Shown here piece after piece: positions 55,506 to 64,000 of a DNA stretch of 64,000 nt. Both the position numbers and the translations under genes were made by a program. Below the pieces are notes generated by a model, which saw only the letters and a program-made list of their open reading frames with translations, ran no database searches and had not been told where the DNA came from. The stretch is taken from the NCBI RefSeq assembly GCF_900103815.1, contig NZ_FNHZ01000008.1, forward strand, positions 34,531 through 98,530, in the 5' to 3' direction. The DNA is from Lachnospira pectinoschiza (GTDB taxonomy: Bacteria; Bacillota; Clostridia; Lachnospirales; Lachnospiraceae). Every line of letters begins with the position of its first letter. Within the stretch, counting starts at the first letter, position 1.

Positions 55506-56832
55506 TAAACTGCTAATCAATATGGGTTTTCCAATTATTATTTCCATGATGATGCAAGCACTTTATAACATTATTGATAGCATTTTTGTGGGTCAGATTT
55601 CTGAAAATGCAACACAAGCCCTAAATGCTTTAACCTTAGCTTTCCCAGCACAGATGATAATGGTGGCAATTGCTATAGGTACAGGCGTTGGTGTAAATGC
55701 ATTGCTATCCTTAAGCTTAGGACAAAAAGATTATAAGAAGGCAAGTATAGTTACAGCAAATGCAATGATTTTAGCCTTAATTATATATATAGTTTATTTA
55801 TTTTTTGCATTATTTTTACTTAACTTCTACATAAAAGCACAAACCTCAGATCCAATAGTTTCATCTATGGTTAGGAAATATTTAATGATATGTTGTGTGT
55901 TATCAATGGGTATAGTTTATTTTGCAGTTTTTGAAAAAATTTTACAAGCTACCGGCAATGCACTTTATTCAACAATAGCTCAGCTATCAGGTGCGGTAAT
56001 TAATATTATTCTTGATCCAATATGTATATTTGGTATAGGTTTTATAGCACCAATGGGTATAAGTGGAGCAGCTATTGCGACAGTAATAGGTCAGGTTTTT
56101 TCTGCAGTTTTAGGTCTTATATTTCATTTGAAAAAAAACAAAGATATTAAAAATAAATTATCATATTACAAATTAGATTTAAGAATTGTTAAAGCAATAT
56201 ATTCTATAGGGTTACCTGCAATTATTGCTCAAGCCCTTATGTCTGTAATGACTTATGCTATGAACTTAATATTAGGACAAATAGATGCCTTGGCTGTAAT
56301 ATCTTATGGATTATATTATAAAATCCAACAATTTGTCCTTTTTGCAGCCTTTGGATTAAGAGATGCTATAACGCCGGTTTTATCTTTTAATTATGGTGCT
56401 AAGGATAATAAAAGAGTAAAAGAAACTATAAAATTTGGTCTTATTTATACAATTATTATAATGCTTGTTGGCTTAGTGTTAGTGGAGCTTTTAGCTGATA
56501 AGTTCGCACTAGCTTTTTCATTAACAGGCTGTGGAAGGCAGATGTTTGTAAATGCGGTAAGAATAATTTCTTTGAGCTTTATATTTGCTGGTTTAAATGT
56601 ATCTTTCCAAGGAATTTTCCAAGCTCTAAAGGGAGGCTTTGAGTCTCTTTTGATTTCACTTTTAAGACAGTTTGTGATTGTTTTACCGCTAGCTTATGGA
56701 TTTTCTTTAATAGCAAAAGAAAATGTAGAGAAAATCTATCTTGTGTGGGCTTCTTTTATAATTGCAGAGTTTGTTACATTTTTAGTTGCACTTGTATTAA
56801 TGAAGAAAATAAAAATTAAAAGAGGCATTTAA
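55495..56832 (+). CDS. MATE family efflux transporter (5' end frameshifted)
   Basis: 445 residues from TTG at 55495, with about 12 membrane helices in two six-helix halves. Na+- or H+-driven drug/cation antiporter of the DinF/NorM superfamily; typical start FPIIISMMMQALYNIIDSIFVG. Body of the gene is intact. The start codon choice is poor: AGGAG ends 2 bases before TTG. The natural start seems to be the ATG at 55452, now out of frame. Expression may depend on restart from TTG 55495 or ATG 55522 region, or the gene may be inactive. Confidence 0.85.
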   Translation: MPVNKLLINMGFPIIISMMMQALYNIIDSIFVGQISENATQALNALTLAFPAQMIMVAIAIGTGVGVNALLSLSLGQKDYKKASIVTANAMILALIIYIVYLFFALFLLNFYIKAQTSDPIVSSMVRKYLMICCVLSMGIVYFAVFEKILQATGNALYSTIAQLSGAVINIILDPICIFGIGFIAPMGISGAAIATVIGQVFSAVLGLIFHLKKNKDIKNKLSYYKLDLRIVKAIYSIGLPAIIAQALMSVMTYAMNLILGQIDALAVISYGLYYKIQQFVLFAAFGLRDAITPVLSFNYGAKDNKRVKETIKFGLIYTIIIMLVGLVLVELLADKFALAFSLTGCGRQMFVNAVRIISLSFIFAGLNVSFQGIFQALKGGFESLLISLLRQFVIVLPLAYGFSLIAKENVEKIYLVWASFIIAEFVTFLVALVLMKKIKIKRGI

Positions 56833-56857
56833 TAAAAATCTTTTATTTTTAAAAGAC

Positions 56858-56885
56858 TTGATAAATGCATGCCTCATGGTATAAT
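56858..56885 (+). promoter_or_regulatory. Promoter of cheX-cheY pair
   Basis: TTGATA (56858-56863), 16-base spacer, TATAAT (56880-56885). Confidence 0.7.
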
Positions 56886-56940
56886 ATTATTAGTATAAAT
56901 AACGTGGACAATAATATTTTTTAACTCGAGGAGATTGTGT

Positions 56941-57525
56941 ATGAACGACAAGATACTTGGTAAGTATATTGCAAAGAATCACTCTGGTTCGGTATTCACA
57001 GACAATGAGCTTCAAGTGATTAAACAAGGCAATATAGATGAAATGGTCACAACATTTTTTGATATGAATAATGACTATTATATTACCCAGTTACAATGTG
57101 CAATTAAGAGTTTAGCAACATTTATGGACACCCAGATTGTAATGGAAAGTATAGAGTACATTAAGCAGTATCAAGGACAGTTTATGGGCTGTCAGATAAT
57201 GGACGGCGATATTGACGTATTTTTAGGGATTGCAGGAGAAGACGATGAACTTGTAGAACTTGCGTCAGTATTTGCAGGAGAGGATTTTAGAGAACTTGAT
57301 ATGGATGCTTATGATGCCCTTTGTGAATTAATAAATGTTATGAATGGTGCATATGCAACCAAGTTAAGTGGCTCAGAGATAGAAGTTACACTGCATCCGC
57401 CAGTGTTCTACAAAGATACATGCGTAACATCAGAGACCGGTCTTTATGTAGCTGTTTTTGAAATGAATGGCAAGAGTTTTAAATTGCTAATGGCAGCTAA
57501 TGACAAGATCAAATTAAATGCGTAG
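56941..57525 (+). CDS. CheX-like/CheC-family chemotaxis phosphatase-type protein
   Basis: 194 residues. The second half fits the CheC/CheX/FliY fold, with CheX-type helix ALCELINVMNGAYATKLS (about 122-139), whose Glu and Asn match the ExxN catalytic pattern, and the strand pair HPPVFYKD / GLYVAVFEMNGKSFKLLMA. CheX dephosphorylates CheY-P; here a CheY-like gene follows after 17 bp. ATG at 56941 is chosen over GTG 56935, as GAGGAGA lies upstream. Other chemotaxis genes are not nearby, so it may serve another two-component path. Confidence 0.8.
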   Translation: MNDKILGKYIAKNHSGSVFTDNELQVIKQGNIDEMVTTFFDMNNDYYITQLQCAIKSLATFMDTQIVMESIEYIKQYQGQFMGCQIMDGDIDVFLGIAGEDDELVELASVFAGEDFRELDMDAYDALCELINVMNGAYATKLSGSEIEVTLHPPVFYKDTCVTSETGLYVAVFEMNGKSFKLLMAANDKIKLNA

Positions 57526-57542
57526 AATAGGAGGAAGCGGAT

Positions 57543-57905
57543 ATGGCTAAGATATTAATTGTTGATGATTCAAAAACATCTAGAAAATTCTTAAGAACCA
57601 TGCTTGAAGAAGCTGGTCACGAAATTGTCTCAGAGGCTGTTAATGGACTTGAAGGCGTGGAAAAATATAAAGTCTATCAGCCAGATATAGTTACTATGGA
57701 TATTACAATGCCGGTAATGGATGGTATTGATGCTGTTAAGGAAATTGTAGATATAGAACCTCAGGCTAAGGTAATTATGGTAACAGCAGCAGGACAAAAG
57801 AGTAATATGGTGGAAGCCCTTAAAAGAGGTGCAGCAGATTTTATTCAGAAACCTTTCGACTCTGAAGTCATTTTAAACACAATCAATAAAGTGTTAGAAG
57901 AGTAG
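57543..57905 (+). CDS. CheY-like single-domain response regulator
   Basis: 120 residues, receiver domain only. Acidic pair DD (residues 7-8), phospho-acceptor Asp in VTMDITMPVMDG (about 53), Thr in MVTAAG and Lys in IQKPF. No output domain, as in CheY. Paired with the upstream CheX-like phosphatase. AGGAGGAAG ribosome binding site. Confidence 0.94.
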   Translation: MAKILIVDDSKTSRKFLRTMLEEAGHEIVSEAVNGLEGVEKYKVYQPDIVTMDITMPVMDGIDAVKEIVDIEPQAKVIMVTAAGQKSNMVEALKRGAADFIQKPFDSEVILNTINKVLEE

Positions 57906-57993
57906 AAGTTTCCGTATATTTAGTGAAATAATAGTCTTTATTAGACTCTACTAAATAAAGGTTGCTTATAAATAAGTAAAAGTTGTATAATGT

Positions 57994-58029
57994 GGTGTAA
58001 CTTGTCTAATGGCAAGTTGCACCTTTTTT
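57994..58029 (+). terminator. Terminator after cheY-like gene
   Basis: GGTGTAACTTG (57994-58004) pairs with CAAGTTGCACC (58013-58023), then six T. Confidence 0.9.
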
Positions 58030-58117
58030 ATTGCGGTTTAATAAAACTTAAACCTTAATAAATTAGAATTTAAGAAACGGCTAATTATGGCAAGTTTAAG
58101 CTGAATTTGGAGGAATT

Positions 58118-58852
58118 ATGTACAATTACAGAATGACACTTCAATATGACGGCTCTAGGTATGACGGATGGCTTCGTGCTAAGGATGAAGGCTCTAACAC
58201 CGTAGAGAACAAGATTGTTGAAGTACTTAGAAAGCTCACTAATCAAGATATTGAGCTTATTTGTGGCTGCCGAACTGAGAAGGGCGTTCATGCACTTGCT
58301 CAGGTTGCTAACTTTAAGTTAGAGAAACATTTGTCAGCACTAGAAATCAGAAATTATCTCAACAGATATCTCCCAAGAGATATTGCAGTCTATGAGTTAA
58401 TGGAAGTCGATGAAAGATTTAACGCCCAGTTAAATGCTAAGTCAAAGACTTACGAATATAGATTAGACATTGCGAATATAGCAGATGTATTTTCAAGAAA
58501 ATATGCCTACCACACTTTTGATAAACCAGACTTCAAGGCTTTACACGAAGGTGCTAAGTATTTTCTTGGAAAGCATGACTTTAAGGCTTTCACAACTGCT
58601 AAGCGTAGCAAGTCTACAGTAAAGGATATTAAGAATATTTCCCTTGAAATCGAAGATCACTATGCTTACTTAAGAATTAAGGCTAATGATTTTATGCACA
58701 ATCAGGCAAGACTTATGATTGGCTTTTTACTTGATGTCTCAACTGGCCTTAAAAAGGCAGAGGATGTTAAGAAAGCGTTAGATGGCGAGAATATTACAAT
58801 GTCTCTTCCAGCCGAGAGTTATGGCTTATTTTTAAAAGAGATTGAGTATTAA
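58118..58852 (+). CDS. truA: TruA-like tRNA pseudouridine synthase with Asp-to-Glu change at the catalytic site
   Basis: 244 residues, the TruA length. N-terminal LQYDGSRYDGWLR and central motif GCRTEKGVHALAQV. In TruA the motif is xxRTDxGVHA and the Asp is the catalytic nucleophile; here residue 54 is Glu (GAG at about 58277). Surrounding residues (Arg52, the GVHA loop, the FNAQLNAKSKTYEYR strand and FMHNQARLMIG) are kept. A normal TruA modifies U38-40 of tRNA. This may be a paralogue with altered or lost activity; whether a second truA exists is not visible. argS follows 12 bp downstream. GGAGG ribosome binding site. Confidence 0.85.
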   Translation: MYNYRMTLQYDGSRYDGWLRAKDEGSNTVENKIVEVLRKLTNQDIELICGCRTEKGVHALAQVANFKLEKHLSALEIRNYLNRYLPRDIAVYELMEVDERFNAQLNAKSKTYEYRLDIANIADVFSRKYAYHTFDKPDFKALHEGAKYFLGKHDFKAFTTAKRSKSTVKDIKNISLEIEDHYAYLRIKANDFMHNQARLMIGFLLDVSTGLKKAEDVKKALDGENITMSLPAESYGLFLKEIEY

Positions 58853-58864
58853 TTAGGAGGATAA

Positions 58865-60643
58865 ATGAAGACAGTTATTGAATTAATCACAGAAGAATTA
58901 GAAGTTGCATTTACAAAAGCTGGCGTTGATACAAGCTATGCTAAGGTAAATATCTCTAATAGACCTGACCTTTGCGAATACCAGTGTAATGGTGCTATGG
59001 CAGCAGCTAAGGCTTTAAAGAAAGCTCCATTTATGATTGCTGATGACGTAGTTGCAAACCTACAGGATAGTAAATTATTTTCAAAAATCGAAAGCGTAAA
59101 ACCAGGCTTTATCAATATGACAGTTAGCCCAGAATTTATTACTGGCTATGTTAATGAAATGGCTAAGACAGAGAAGTTTGGCTATGTTAATGCAGAAGGC
59201 AACAAGACTGTAATCGTTGATTATGGTGGAGCAAATGCTGCAAAGCCTCTTCACGTTGGTCACCTTCGTTCAGCAGTAATTGGCGAATCTGTAAAGAGAA
59301 TCAACAACTACGTTGGCAATAAGACAATCGGTGATGTTCATTTAGGAGACTGGGGCCTTCAGATGGGTCTTATTATTGAAGAACTTCGTGATAGAAAGCC
59401 AGACCTTTGCTATTTTGATGAAAGCTACACAGGAGAATATCCAAGTGAAGCTCCATTTACAATTTCAGAATTAGAGGAAATTTATCCTGCAGCTTCAAAG
59501 AAGTCTAAGGAAGATACAGATGAAGGTAGAGCTTTCAAGGAAAGAGCGCATCTTTCAACTCTTAAGTTACAGCAGGGAGATAAGGCATGCCGTGCCCTTT
59601 GGCATCATATTATGACTATTTCTAAGGCTGATTTAAAGAAGAATTATGATAACTTAAATGTATCCTTTGAATTATGGAAGGGCGAATCAGATGCTCAGCC
59701 ATATATCGAAGAGATGGTAGATAAGATGATAGCTGATGGCATCGCACATGAAAGCCAGGGCGCTATTGTTGTAGATATTCAGGAAGAGACAGATTCTAAG
59801 GAATTGCCTCCATGTATCGTAAGAAAGTCAGATGGTGCAGCCCTTTACGCAACATCAGATCTTGCAACACTTGTTGAAAGAGAAAAATTATATAGTCCTG
59901 ACGCTTATGTTTATCTTGCAGATAAGAGACAGGAATTACACTATACACAGTTCTTTAGAGTAGCTAAGAAGGCTGGAATTGTTAAGCCAGACGCTAATCT
60001 TACATTCGTAGGTTTCGGTACAATGAATGGTAAGGATGGAAAGCCATTTAAGACACGTGCCGGCGGTGTTATGAGACTTGAACACTTAATCGCTGATATT
60101 AATGAAGCAGTTTACAATAAGGTAAAGGACAACAGAGATGTTTCAGATGAAGAAGCTAAGAATATCTCTAAGATTGTTGGACTTGCAGCCCTTAAGTATG
60201 GTGATCTTTCAAACCAGGCATCAAAGGATTACGTATTTGATGTAGATAGATTTGCATCCTTTGAAGGTAACACAGGCCCATATATTCTCTACACTATTGT
60301 AAGAATTAAGTCTATTATTAATAAGTATATTGAACAGGGTGGCAAGGTTGAAGCAGGTGCAATCCTTCCTACAGATAAGGACAGCCAGAAGGCTCTATCA
60401 CTATCTTTGGTTAAGTTTGCAGACGTTATTGATAGCGCTTACCACGACAACGCACCACATAGAATTTGTCAGTATATTTACGAAGTGTCAAACGCTTTCA
60501 ACGGCTTCTATCACGACACTAAGATTTTAGCTGAAGAAAATGCATCGCTTAAGGCAGGCTATGTTTCATTACTCGACCTTACAAAGAGAGTGCTTGAAAC
60601 ATGTATCGATTTACTTGCTTTTGAATGCCCAGAGCGCATGTAA
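58865..60643 (+). CDS. argS: Arginyl-tRNA synthetase
   Basis: 592 residues. N-terminal Arg_tRNA_synt_N domain (1-100), class I catalytic core with the HIGH-type motif NAAKPLHVGHLRSAVIG, KMSK-equivalent KPFKTRAGGVM (no KMSKS, usual for ArgRS), and C-terminal DALR-type anticodon domain ending LLAFECPERM. TAGGAGGA lies before the ATG. Translationally close to the TruA-like gene. Confidence 0.97.
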   Translation: MKTVIELITEELEVAFTKAGVDTSYAKVNISNRPDLCEYQCNGAMAAAKALKKAPFMIADDVVANLQDSKLFSKIESVKPGFINMTVSPEFITGYVNEMAKTEKFGYVNAEGNKTVIVDYGGANAAKPLHVGHLRSAVIGESVKRINNYVGNKTIGDVHLGDWGLQMGLIIEELRDRKPDLCYFDESYTGEYPSEAPFTISELEEIYPAASKKSKEDTDEGRAFKERAHLSTLKLQQGDKACRALWHHIMTISKADLKKNYDNLNVSFELWKGESDAQPYIEEMVDKMIADGIAHESQGAIVVDIQEETDSKELPPCIVRKSDGAALYATSDLATLVEREKLYSPDAYVYLADKRQELHYTQFFRVAKKAGIVKPDANLTFVGFGTMNGKDGKPFKTRAGGVMRLEHLIADINEAVYNKVKDNRDVSDEEAKNISKIVGLAALKYGDLSNQASKDYVFDVDRFASFEGNTGPYILYTIVRIKSIINKYIEQGGKVEAGAILPTDKDSQKALSLSLVKFADVIDSAYHDNAPHRICQYIYEVSNAFNGFYHDTKILAEENASLKAGYVSLLDLTKRVLETCIDLLAFECPERM

Positions 60644-60720
60644 TAAAATCAAATGCTTAAAGAGCGGGATAGTTCCGACATATTAAACATTTGTTATATC
60701 AAAGGAATGAGGTTTAACAT

Positions 60721-61743
60721 ATGAAATTATTAACATTCGCAATTCCTTGCTATAACTCAGCTGCATACATGGAAAAATGTATCAACTCTTTATTAGCAGG
60801 CGGAGACGACGTAGAAATTATTATTGTTGATGATGGTTCAACTAAGGACAACACACTTGAAATTGCAAAGAAATACGAGGCCCTTTACCCAGGAATTGTA
60901 AAAGCGATTCATCAGGAAAATGGCGGTCATGGAGAGGCTGTAAACACTGGTCTTAGAAATGCAACAGGACGCTTCTATAAGGTAGTTGATAGTGATGATT
61001 GGGTTGATGGAAAGAGCTATAAGAAGGTTTTAGAGACATTAAAGAGTTTTAGTGAAGACAACGAACCTGACATGATGATTTGCAATTATGTCTATGAGAA
61101 GGTTGGAGCACCAAGAAAGAAAGTGGTTCATTACCGCAATGTTTTCCCTATTGAGAAAATGTTTGGTTGGGACGAAATGCTTGCTAAATTTAAGGTTGAC
61201 CAGTACATTTTAATGCATTCAGTAATTTACAAGACTTCTGTATTAAAGGAATGCGCGCTTGAATTACCTAAGCATACTTTCTATGTAGATAATATCTTTG
61301 TATTTGAGCCATTGCCATTTGTTAAGAAAATGTACTATCTAGACACTAATTTCTACAGATACTTTATAGGTAGAGATGACCAGTCAGTTAATGAAAAGGT
61401 CATGATTAGTAGAATAGATCAGCAGTTAAGAGTAACAAGAAGAATGATTGAATCTTACCTTTCTCTTGAACATAACAACGAGAAGTGCCGTTATTATATG
61501 AGAAATTATCTTCGTATTATGATGGAAATCTCTTCTATTTTCTTAATCCTTTCAGGAACTAAGGAAAACTTAGCAAAGAAGAAGGAATTATGGAAGTTTG
61601 TTAAGGAAAGAGATGCCAAGTTATATAAAGAACTTAGATACTGTGCCCTTGGCTGGTCGGTAAATATTCCAGGAGGACCAGTTGGACGTGGAATCTCTAA
61701 GATTGGCTACAAAGTAATGAATAAACTTATTGGATTTAATTAA
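60721..61743 (+). CDS. Family 2 glycosyltransferase
   Basis: 340 residues. GT-A fold: AIPCYNSAAYMEKCINSLL, EIIIVDDGSTKDNTL, DSDDWVDG (metal-binding DxD) at about 96-103. C-terminal part contains a helical region MRNYLRIMMEISSIFLIL but no clear membrane domain. It adds a sugar to an unknown acceptor, probably a surface polysaccharide. The next gene starts 16 bp downstream. Confidence 0.9.
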   Translation: MKLLTFAIPCYNSAAYMEKCINSLLAGGDDVEIIIVDDGSTKDNTLEIAKKYEALYPGIVKAIHQENGGHGEAVNTGLRNATGRFYKVVDSDDWVDGKSYKKVLETLKSFSEDNEPDMMICNYVYEKVGAPRKKVVHYRNVFPIEKMFGWDEMLAKFKVDQYILMHSVIYKTSVLKECALELPKHTFYVDNIFVFEPLPFVKKMYYLDTNFYRYFIGRDDQSVNEKVMISRIDQQLRVTRRMIESYLSLEHNNEKCRYYMRNYLRIMMEISSIFLILSGTKENLAKKKELWKFVKERDAKLYKELRYCALGWSVNIPGGPVGRGISKIGYKVMNKLIGFN

Positions 61744-61759
61744 TTGAGGTTTGCATAAT

Positions 61760-62281
61760 ATGGACATGATAAAATACGAAACAAGCCTAAAAGCAAAAGG
61801 CGACGACTATAAGAAAATTGTTTTCTGGAATCGTTTTATACGTAATCCAATCGAAACAATTCTTACACTAACACCTGCAATAATAAGTATTTGCTTACTT
61901 GCAGCAGGGATTTACACATACTTTTTACTTATTATTTATGCAGTTTGTGTTGCATATCCTTTGTTTATCTTTTTATATCAGTTTAAAAGTAGTGTAAATT
62001 ATCATTTAAAGCACAGAGACCCAGCAGAAGAAGCTAAGTGTATTATGACTGTAACAAAGTCAGGCATATTAGCTGACATTCCAGAACATGAGCTAACTTA
62101 TAATTATGAATGGAGTGATTGCACAACAGCCTATTATAAGTATGGCTATTATATGTTATTTAATGGTTCTAAAATGCTTGTAATGTTTAATACTAATGAT
62201 TTGACTGAGGATGAGAAAAAAGCTCTTCCTAAAATTATAATGGATAACGTAGATAGAAATAAATGTGCGATTAAGTTTTAG
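61760..62281 (+). CDS. Small membrane protein, YcxB-like
   Basis: 173 residues. Two helices (about 38-55 and 60-76), then a soluble domain with the SGILADIPEHELTYNYEWSDCTTAYYKYGYYML pattern seen in YcxB-type proteins. ATG at 61760 follows GAGGT; TTG at 61751 is rejected. Function unknown; coupled to the glycosyltransferase. Confidence 0.75.
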   Translation: MDMIKYETSLKAKGDDYKKIVFWNRFIRNPIETILTLTPAIISICLLAAGIYTYFLLIIYAVCVAYPLFIFLYQFKSSVNYHLKHRDPAEEAKCIMTVTKSGILADIPEHELTYNYEWSDCTTAYYKYGYYMLFNGSKMLVMFNTNDLTEDEKKALPKIIMDNVDRNKCAIKF

Positions 62282-62301
62282 TCCATATAAGTATAGTTAT
62301 T

Positions 62302-62346
62302 AAAACGTCCCCATTCTTTAATAATAAGAGAATGGGGACGTTTTTT
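62302..62346. terminator. Bidirectional terminator
   Basis: AAAACGTCCCCATTCT pairs with AGAATGGGGACGTTTT, with A- and T-runs on both sides; shared by the converging YcxB-like and XRE genes. Confidence 0.9.
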
Positions 62347-62367
62347 ACTAATGAAGATAAATATGAA

Positions 62368-62625
62368 TTATATCCAATCATTGATTATATCTTTTATTTT
62401 ATTTTTTATAAAGTAGTCTGTTATGACACCGTCTAATATATAATTACTGTCAACGTTAAAATATTTACATAATTCTATCAAAGTTTCAGTTGAAAAATTA
62501 GCTCCTTTTGTTTCTATTCTATATAATTGAGCTGTTGATATTCCTATTTTAAGAGCTAAATCTTCTCGTGAAAGATCTTTTTCTGTACGAAGTTGCTTGA
62601 TTCTTTTGCCTATTTGTTGATTCAT
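62368..62625 (-). CDS. XRE-family transcriptional regulator
   Basis: 85 residues. Cro/C1-type HTH in residues about 4-58: IGKRIKQLRTEKDLSREDLALKIGISTAQLYRIE. GGAGGAG lies 6-12 bases before the ATG at 62625; an upstream Met at 62673 is less likely. Divergent from the SdpI-like gene, which it may regulate (inference). Confidence 0.9.
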   Translation of the reverse strand: MNQQIGKRIKQLRTEKDLSREDLALKIGISTAQLYRIETKGANFSTETLIELCKYFNVDSNYILDGVITDYFIKNKIKDIINDWI

Positions 62626-62782
62626 GTTGTCTCCTCCAGAGATGTCAAATTGTTTTAAGTTTAACAATATCATAAAAGAGCGTCAATAATATAAAATGAT
62701 TAAAGAATCATCATAAATGTTATTGATTTAAAAAAATAAAAATATTAACATGTCAATATAGATGAAATGGAGGTGGGTATTT

Positions 62783-63448
62783 ATGATAAATACTTGTAAA
62801 AAATTAAAAAGTCTGCGATTAATAGTGGTGTTGTTAATTGTACTTGTAAATGCTTTTGTAACATTTGCCATACCAAAAATACTAGGAATTAGTCTAGGGG
62901 ATGATTTAATTCGTTTTATTGGTGCCTCTATAGGCTTATTAATTGCTTTAATTATATTTGAATTAGCGGATTATATAATTAAGTCAGATCCAAAGTCTAA
63001 GGAAAAAGATAGGCTCATAATGATGGGGATAACTTATTTAATAATAGCCTATGTAACAATTCTTAGTGCTTATTATGAATATGGTCTAATTAGACTAAAA
63101 ATGGATAGTGCTTACAATGCAAGTCTAAACCTTATAAGTGTATCTTTAATTGTAATTGCAATATTATTTATGGGAATTTCAATAGCATGTGCTAGATTAA
63201 AACAAAACACAGTGTGGGGATATAGAAATAGCTATACATTAAAAAGTAAGGATACTTGGAATAAAGTTAATAAACTAGCTTCTGTATTAAGCTTTATAGT
63301 GGCAGCAGTATTAATTGTTATGTCTATTGTAATGGCAAATATATACGCCTACCCTGTATTTTTAGCTATGATTTTAATAGAAATTCTTATTTGTAATGCA
63401 TATTCTGCAAGAGTTTATAAAGAAGAAATGCAAAAAAAACGCGTATAA
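62783..63448 (+). CDS. SdpI family membrane protein
   Basis: 221 residues with six or so hydrophobic helices. The SdpI signature NTVWGYRNSYTLKSKDTWNKVNKL (about 143-166, N..GxR..T...W...N) is clear. Bacillus SdpI gives immunity to the SdpC toxin, together with a small regulator. Here an XRE gene is next to it in place of ArsR-type SdpR, and no toxin gene is seen. ATG at 62783 is chosen because GGAGGTGGG lies 5-13 bases upstream. Confidence 0.85.
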   Translation: MINTCKKLKSLRLIVVLLIVLVNAFVTFAIPKILGISLGDDLIRFIGASIGLLIALIIFELADYIIKSDPKSKEKDRLIMMGITYLIIAYVTILSAYYEYGLIRLKMDSAYNASLNLISVSLIVIAILFMGISIACARLKQNTVWGYRNSYTLKSKDTWNKVNKLASVLSFIVAAVLIVMSIVMANIYAYPVFLAMILIEILICNAYSARVYKEEMQKKRV

Positions 63449-63492
63449 ATGATTTGTGAAGTATAGAAAAGAATAGTTATAAATAAAACTAT

Positions 63493-63517
63493 AAAGACCT
63501 CTTAGGAGGTCTTTTTT
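63493..63517 (+). terminator. Terminator after SdpI-like gene
   Basis: AAAGACCT pairs with AGGTCTTT over a 6-base loop, then T-run. Confidence 0.85.
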
Positions 63518-63634
63518 CAGTGTTGAATTGCAGAAAATACAGTGTTTATGCGACTTGAATGAAAAATGCAAACTAAAGTATTGATAAGTATAAAAAGTAC
63601 AGTAAAAAAGTAGGCGAAAAAACGAAAAATACTG

Positions 63635-63663
63635 TTGACAGAAAGGTTTTACGGTGATATTAT
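63635..63663 (+). promoter_or_regulatory. rRNA operon promoter
   Basis: Consensus TTGACA (63635-63640), 17-base spacer, TATTAT (63658-63663), about 245 bases before the 16S gene. An AT-rich stretch upstream may act as an UP element. The leader holds CCTTGACAACTGAACAG and CCTTGAAAA, like sequences around rRNA processing sites. Confidence 0.85.
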
Positions 63664-63905
63664 ATACAAGTCGCTGCGATACAGCAACGACAACAAAACA
63701 TCAACAAAGCCAGTAAACACAAGGCTTTGAAGATAAGAACCTTGACAACTGAACAGAATGACAACCTTGAAAATTCTTTGAAATATTCAAGCGAGTAATC
63801 AATCGTAAAACAAATTTTGTTTTGAAATGATTATCCTTAATAACAGTAATGTTAAACGGAAACGAAACTATTAAGCTAGTTCGTTCAGAACTAAGCTAAG
63901 GTAAA

Positions 63906-64000
<95 letters not shown>

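Overview
The window looks like chromosomal DNA of a low-GC Clostridia member, most likely family Lachnospiraceae (genus not resolved). Support: AT-rich coding DNA with strong AGGAGG-type ribosome binding sites, the ispF-cysE-cysS-mrnC-rlmB-sigH gene order typical of Firmicutes, a T-box leader, a CIRCE operator, cysteine-type sulfatases, SEC-C proteins, and the 5' end of a 16S rRNA gene at the right edge.

Layout. 1-4914: a sulfated-glycan uptake locus (two sulfatases, a PTS EIIBC permease, a divergent RpiR-type regulator). 5041-11362: aspS-gatC-gatA-gatB behind a T-box leader, a set for Asn-tRNA(Asn) synthesis by transamidation, with large palindromes and tandem repeats in its spacers. 11684-14095: an LCP-family cell-wall protein, a secreted membrane-anchored protein and a PilZ protein. 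14388-18282: purC, purF, purB. 18283-19700: repeats and two tRNAs. 19764-26513: an EAL c-di-GMP phosphodiesterase, the ispF-to-sigH cluster and tRNA-Thr. 26874-35223: purA between two copies of a structured repeat, deoC, small proteins, a short FliD-like protein, hslO and glnS. 35298-43283: an LTA-synthase-like protein, a cold shock protein, a membrane protein, a CtpE-like P-type ATPase and a CBS/DHH pyrophosphatase. 43284-46567: mostly repeats and palindromes around a degenerate Rpn-family gene. 46568-55326: map, a transglutaminase-like lipoprotein, an OGG-type glycosylase, groES-groEL, a small membrane protein and guaB. 55452-63448: a MATE transporter with a frameshifted start, a CheX/CheY pair, a TruA-like protein with a changed catalytic residue, argS, a glycosyltransferase, and an XRE/SdpI-like pair. 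63449-64000: rRNA operon promoter, leader and 16S start.

The most unusual property is the density of structured repeats between genes. At least four families are visible: (i) large nested palindromes of about 100-250 bp sharing a GACACGCTTTCGCT box, whose arms differ between copies but stay self-complementary; (ii) 23-24-nt REP-like hairpins whose 6-bp stems co-vary, clustered at 7.5, 43.6-43.9, 46.0 and 52.6-52.8 kb; (iii) hairpins bracketed by CGCCCGTA and TACAAGG downstream of purB and groEL; (iv) a 130-bp three-hairpin element on both sides of purA. The T-box specifier loop carries GAAC, so overlapping Glu (GAA) and Asn (AAC) codons, as in the known two-codon T-box of a clostridial transamidation operon. 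Because glnS is also present here, Asn is the likelier signal. All functional calls rest on motif recognition by eye; no database search was run.
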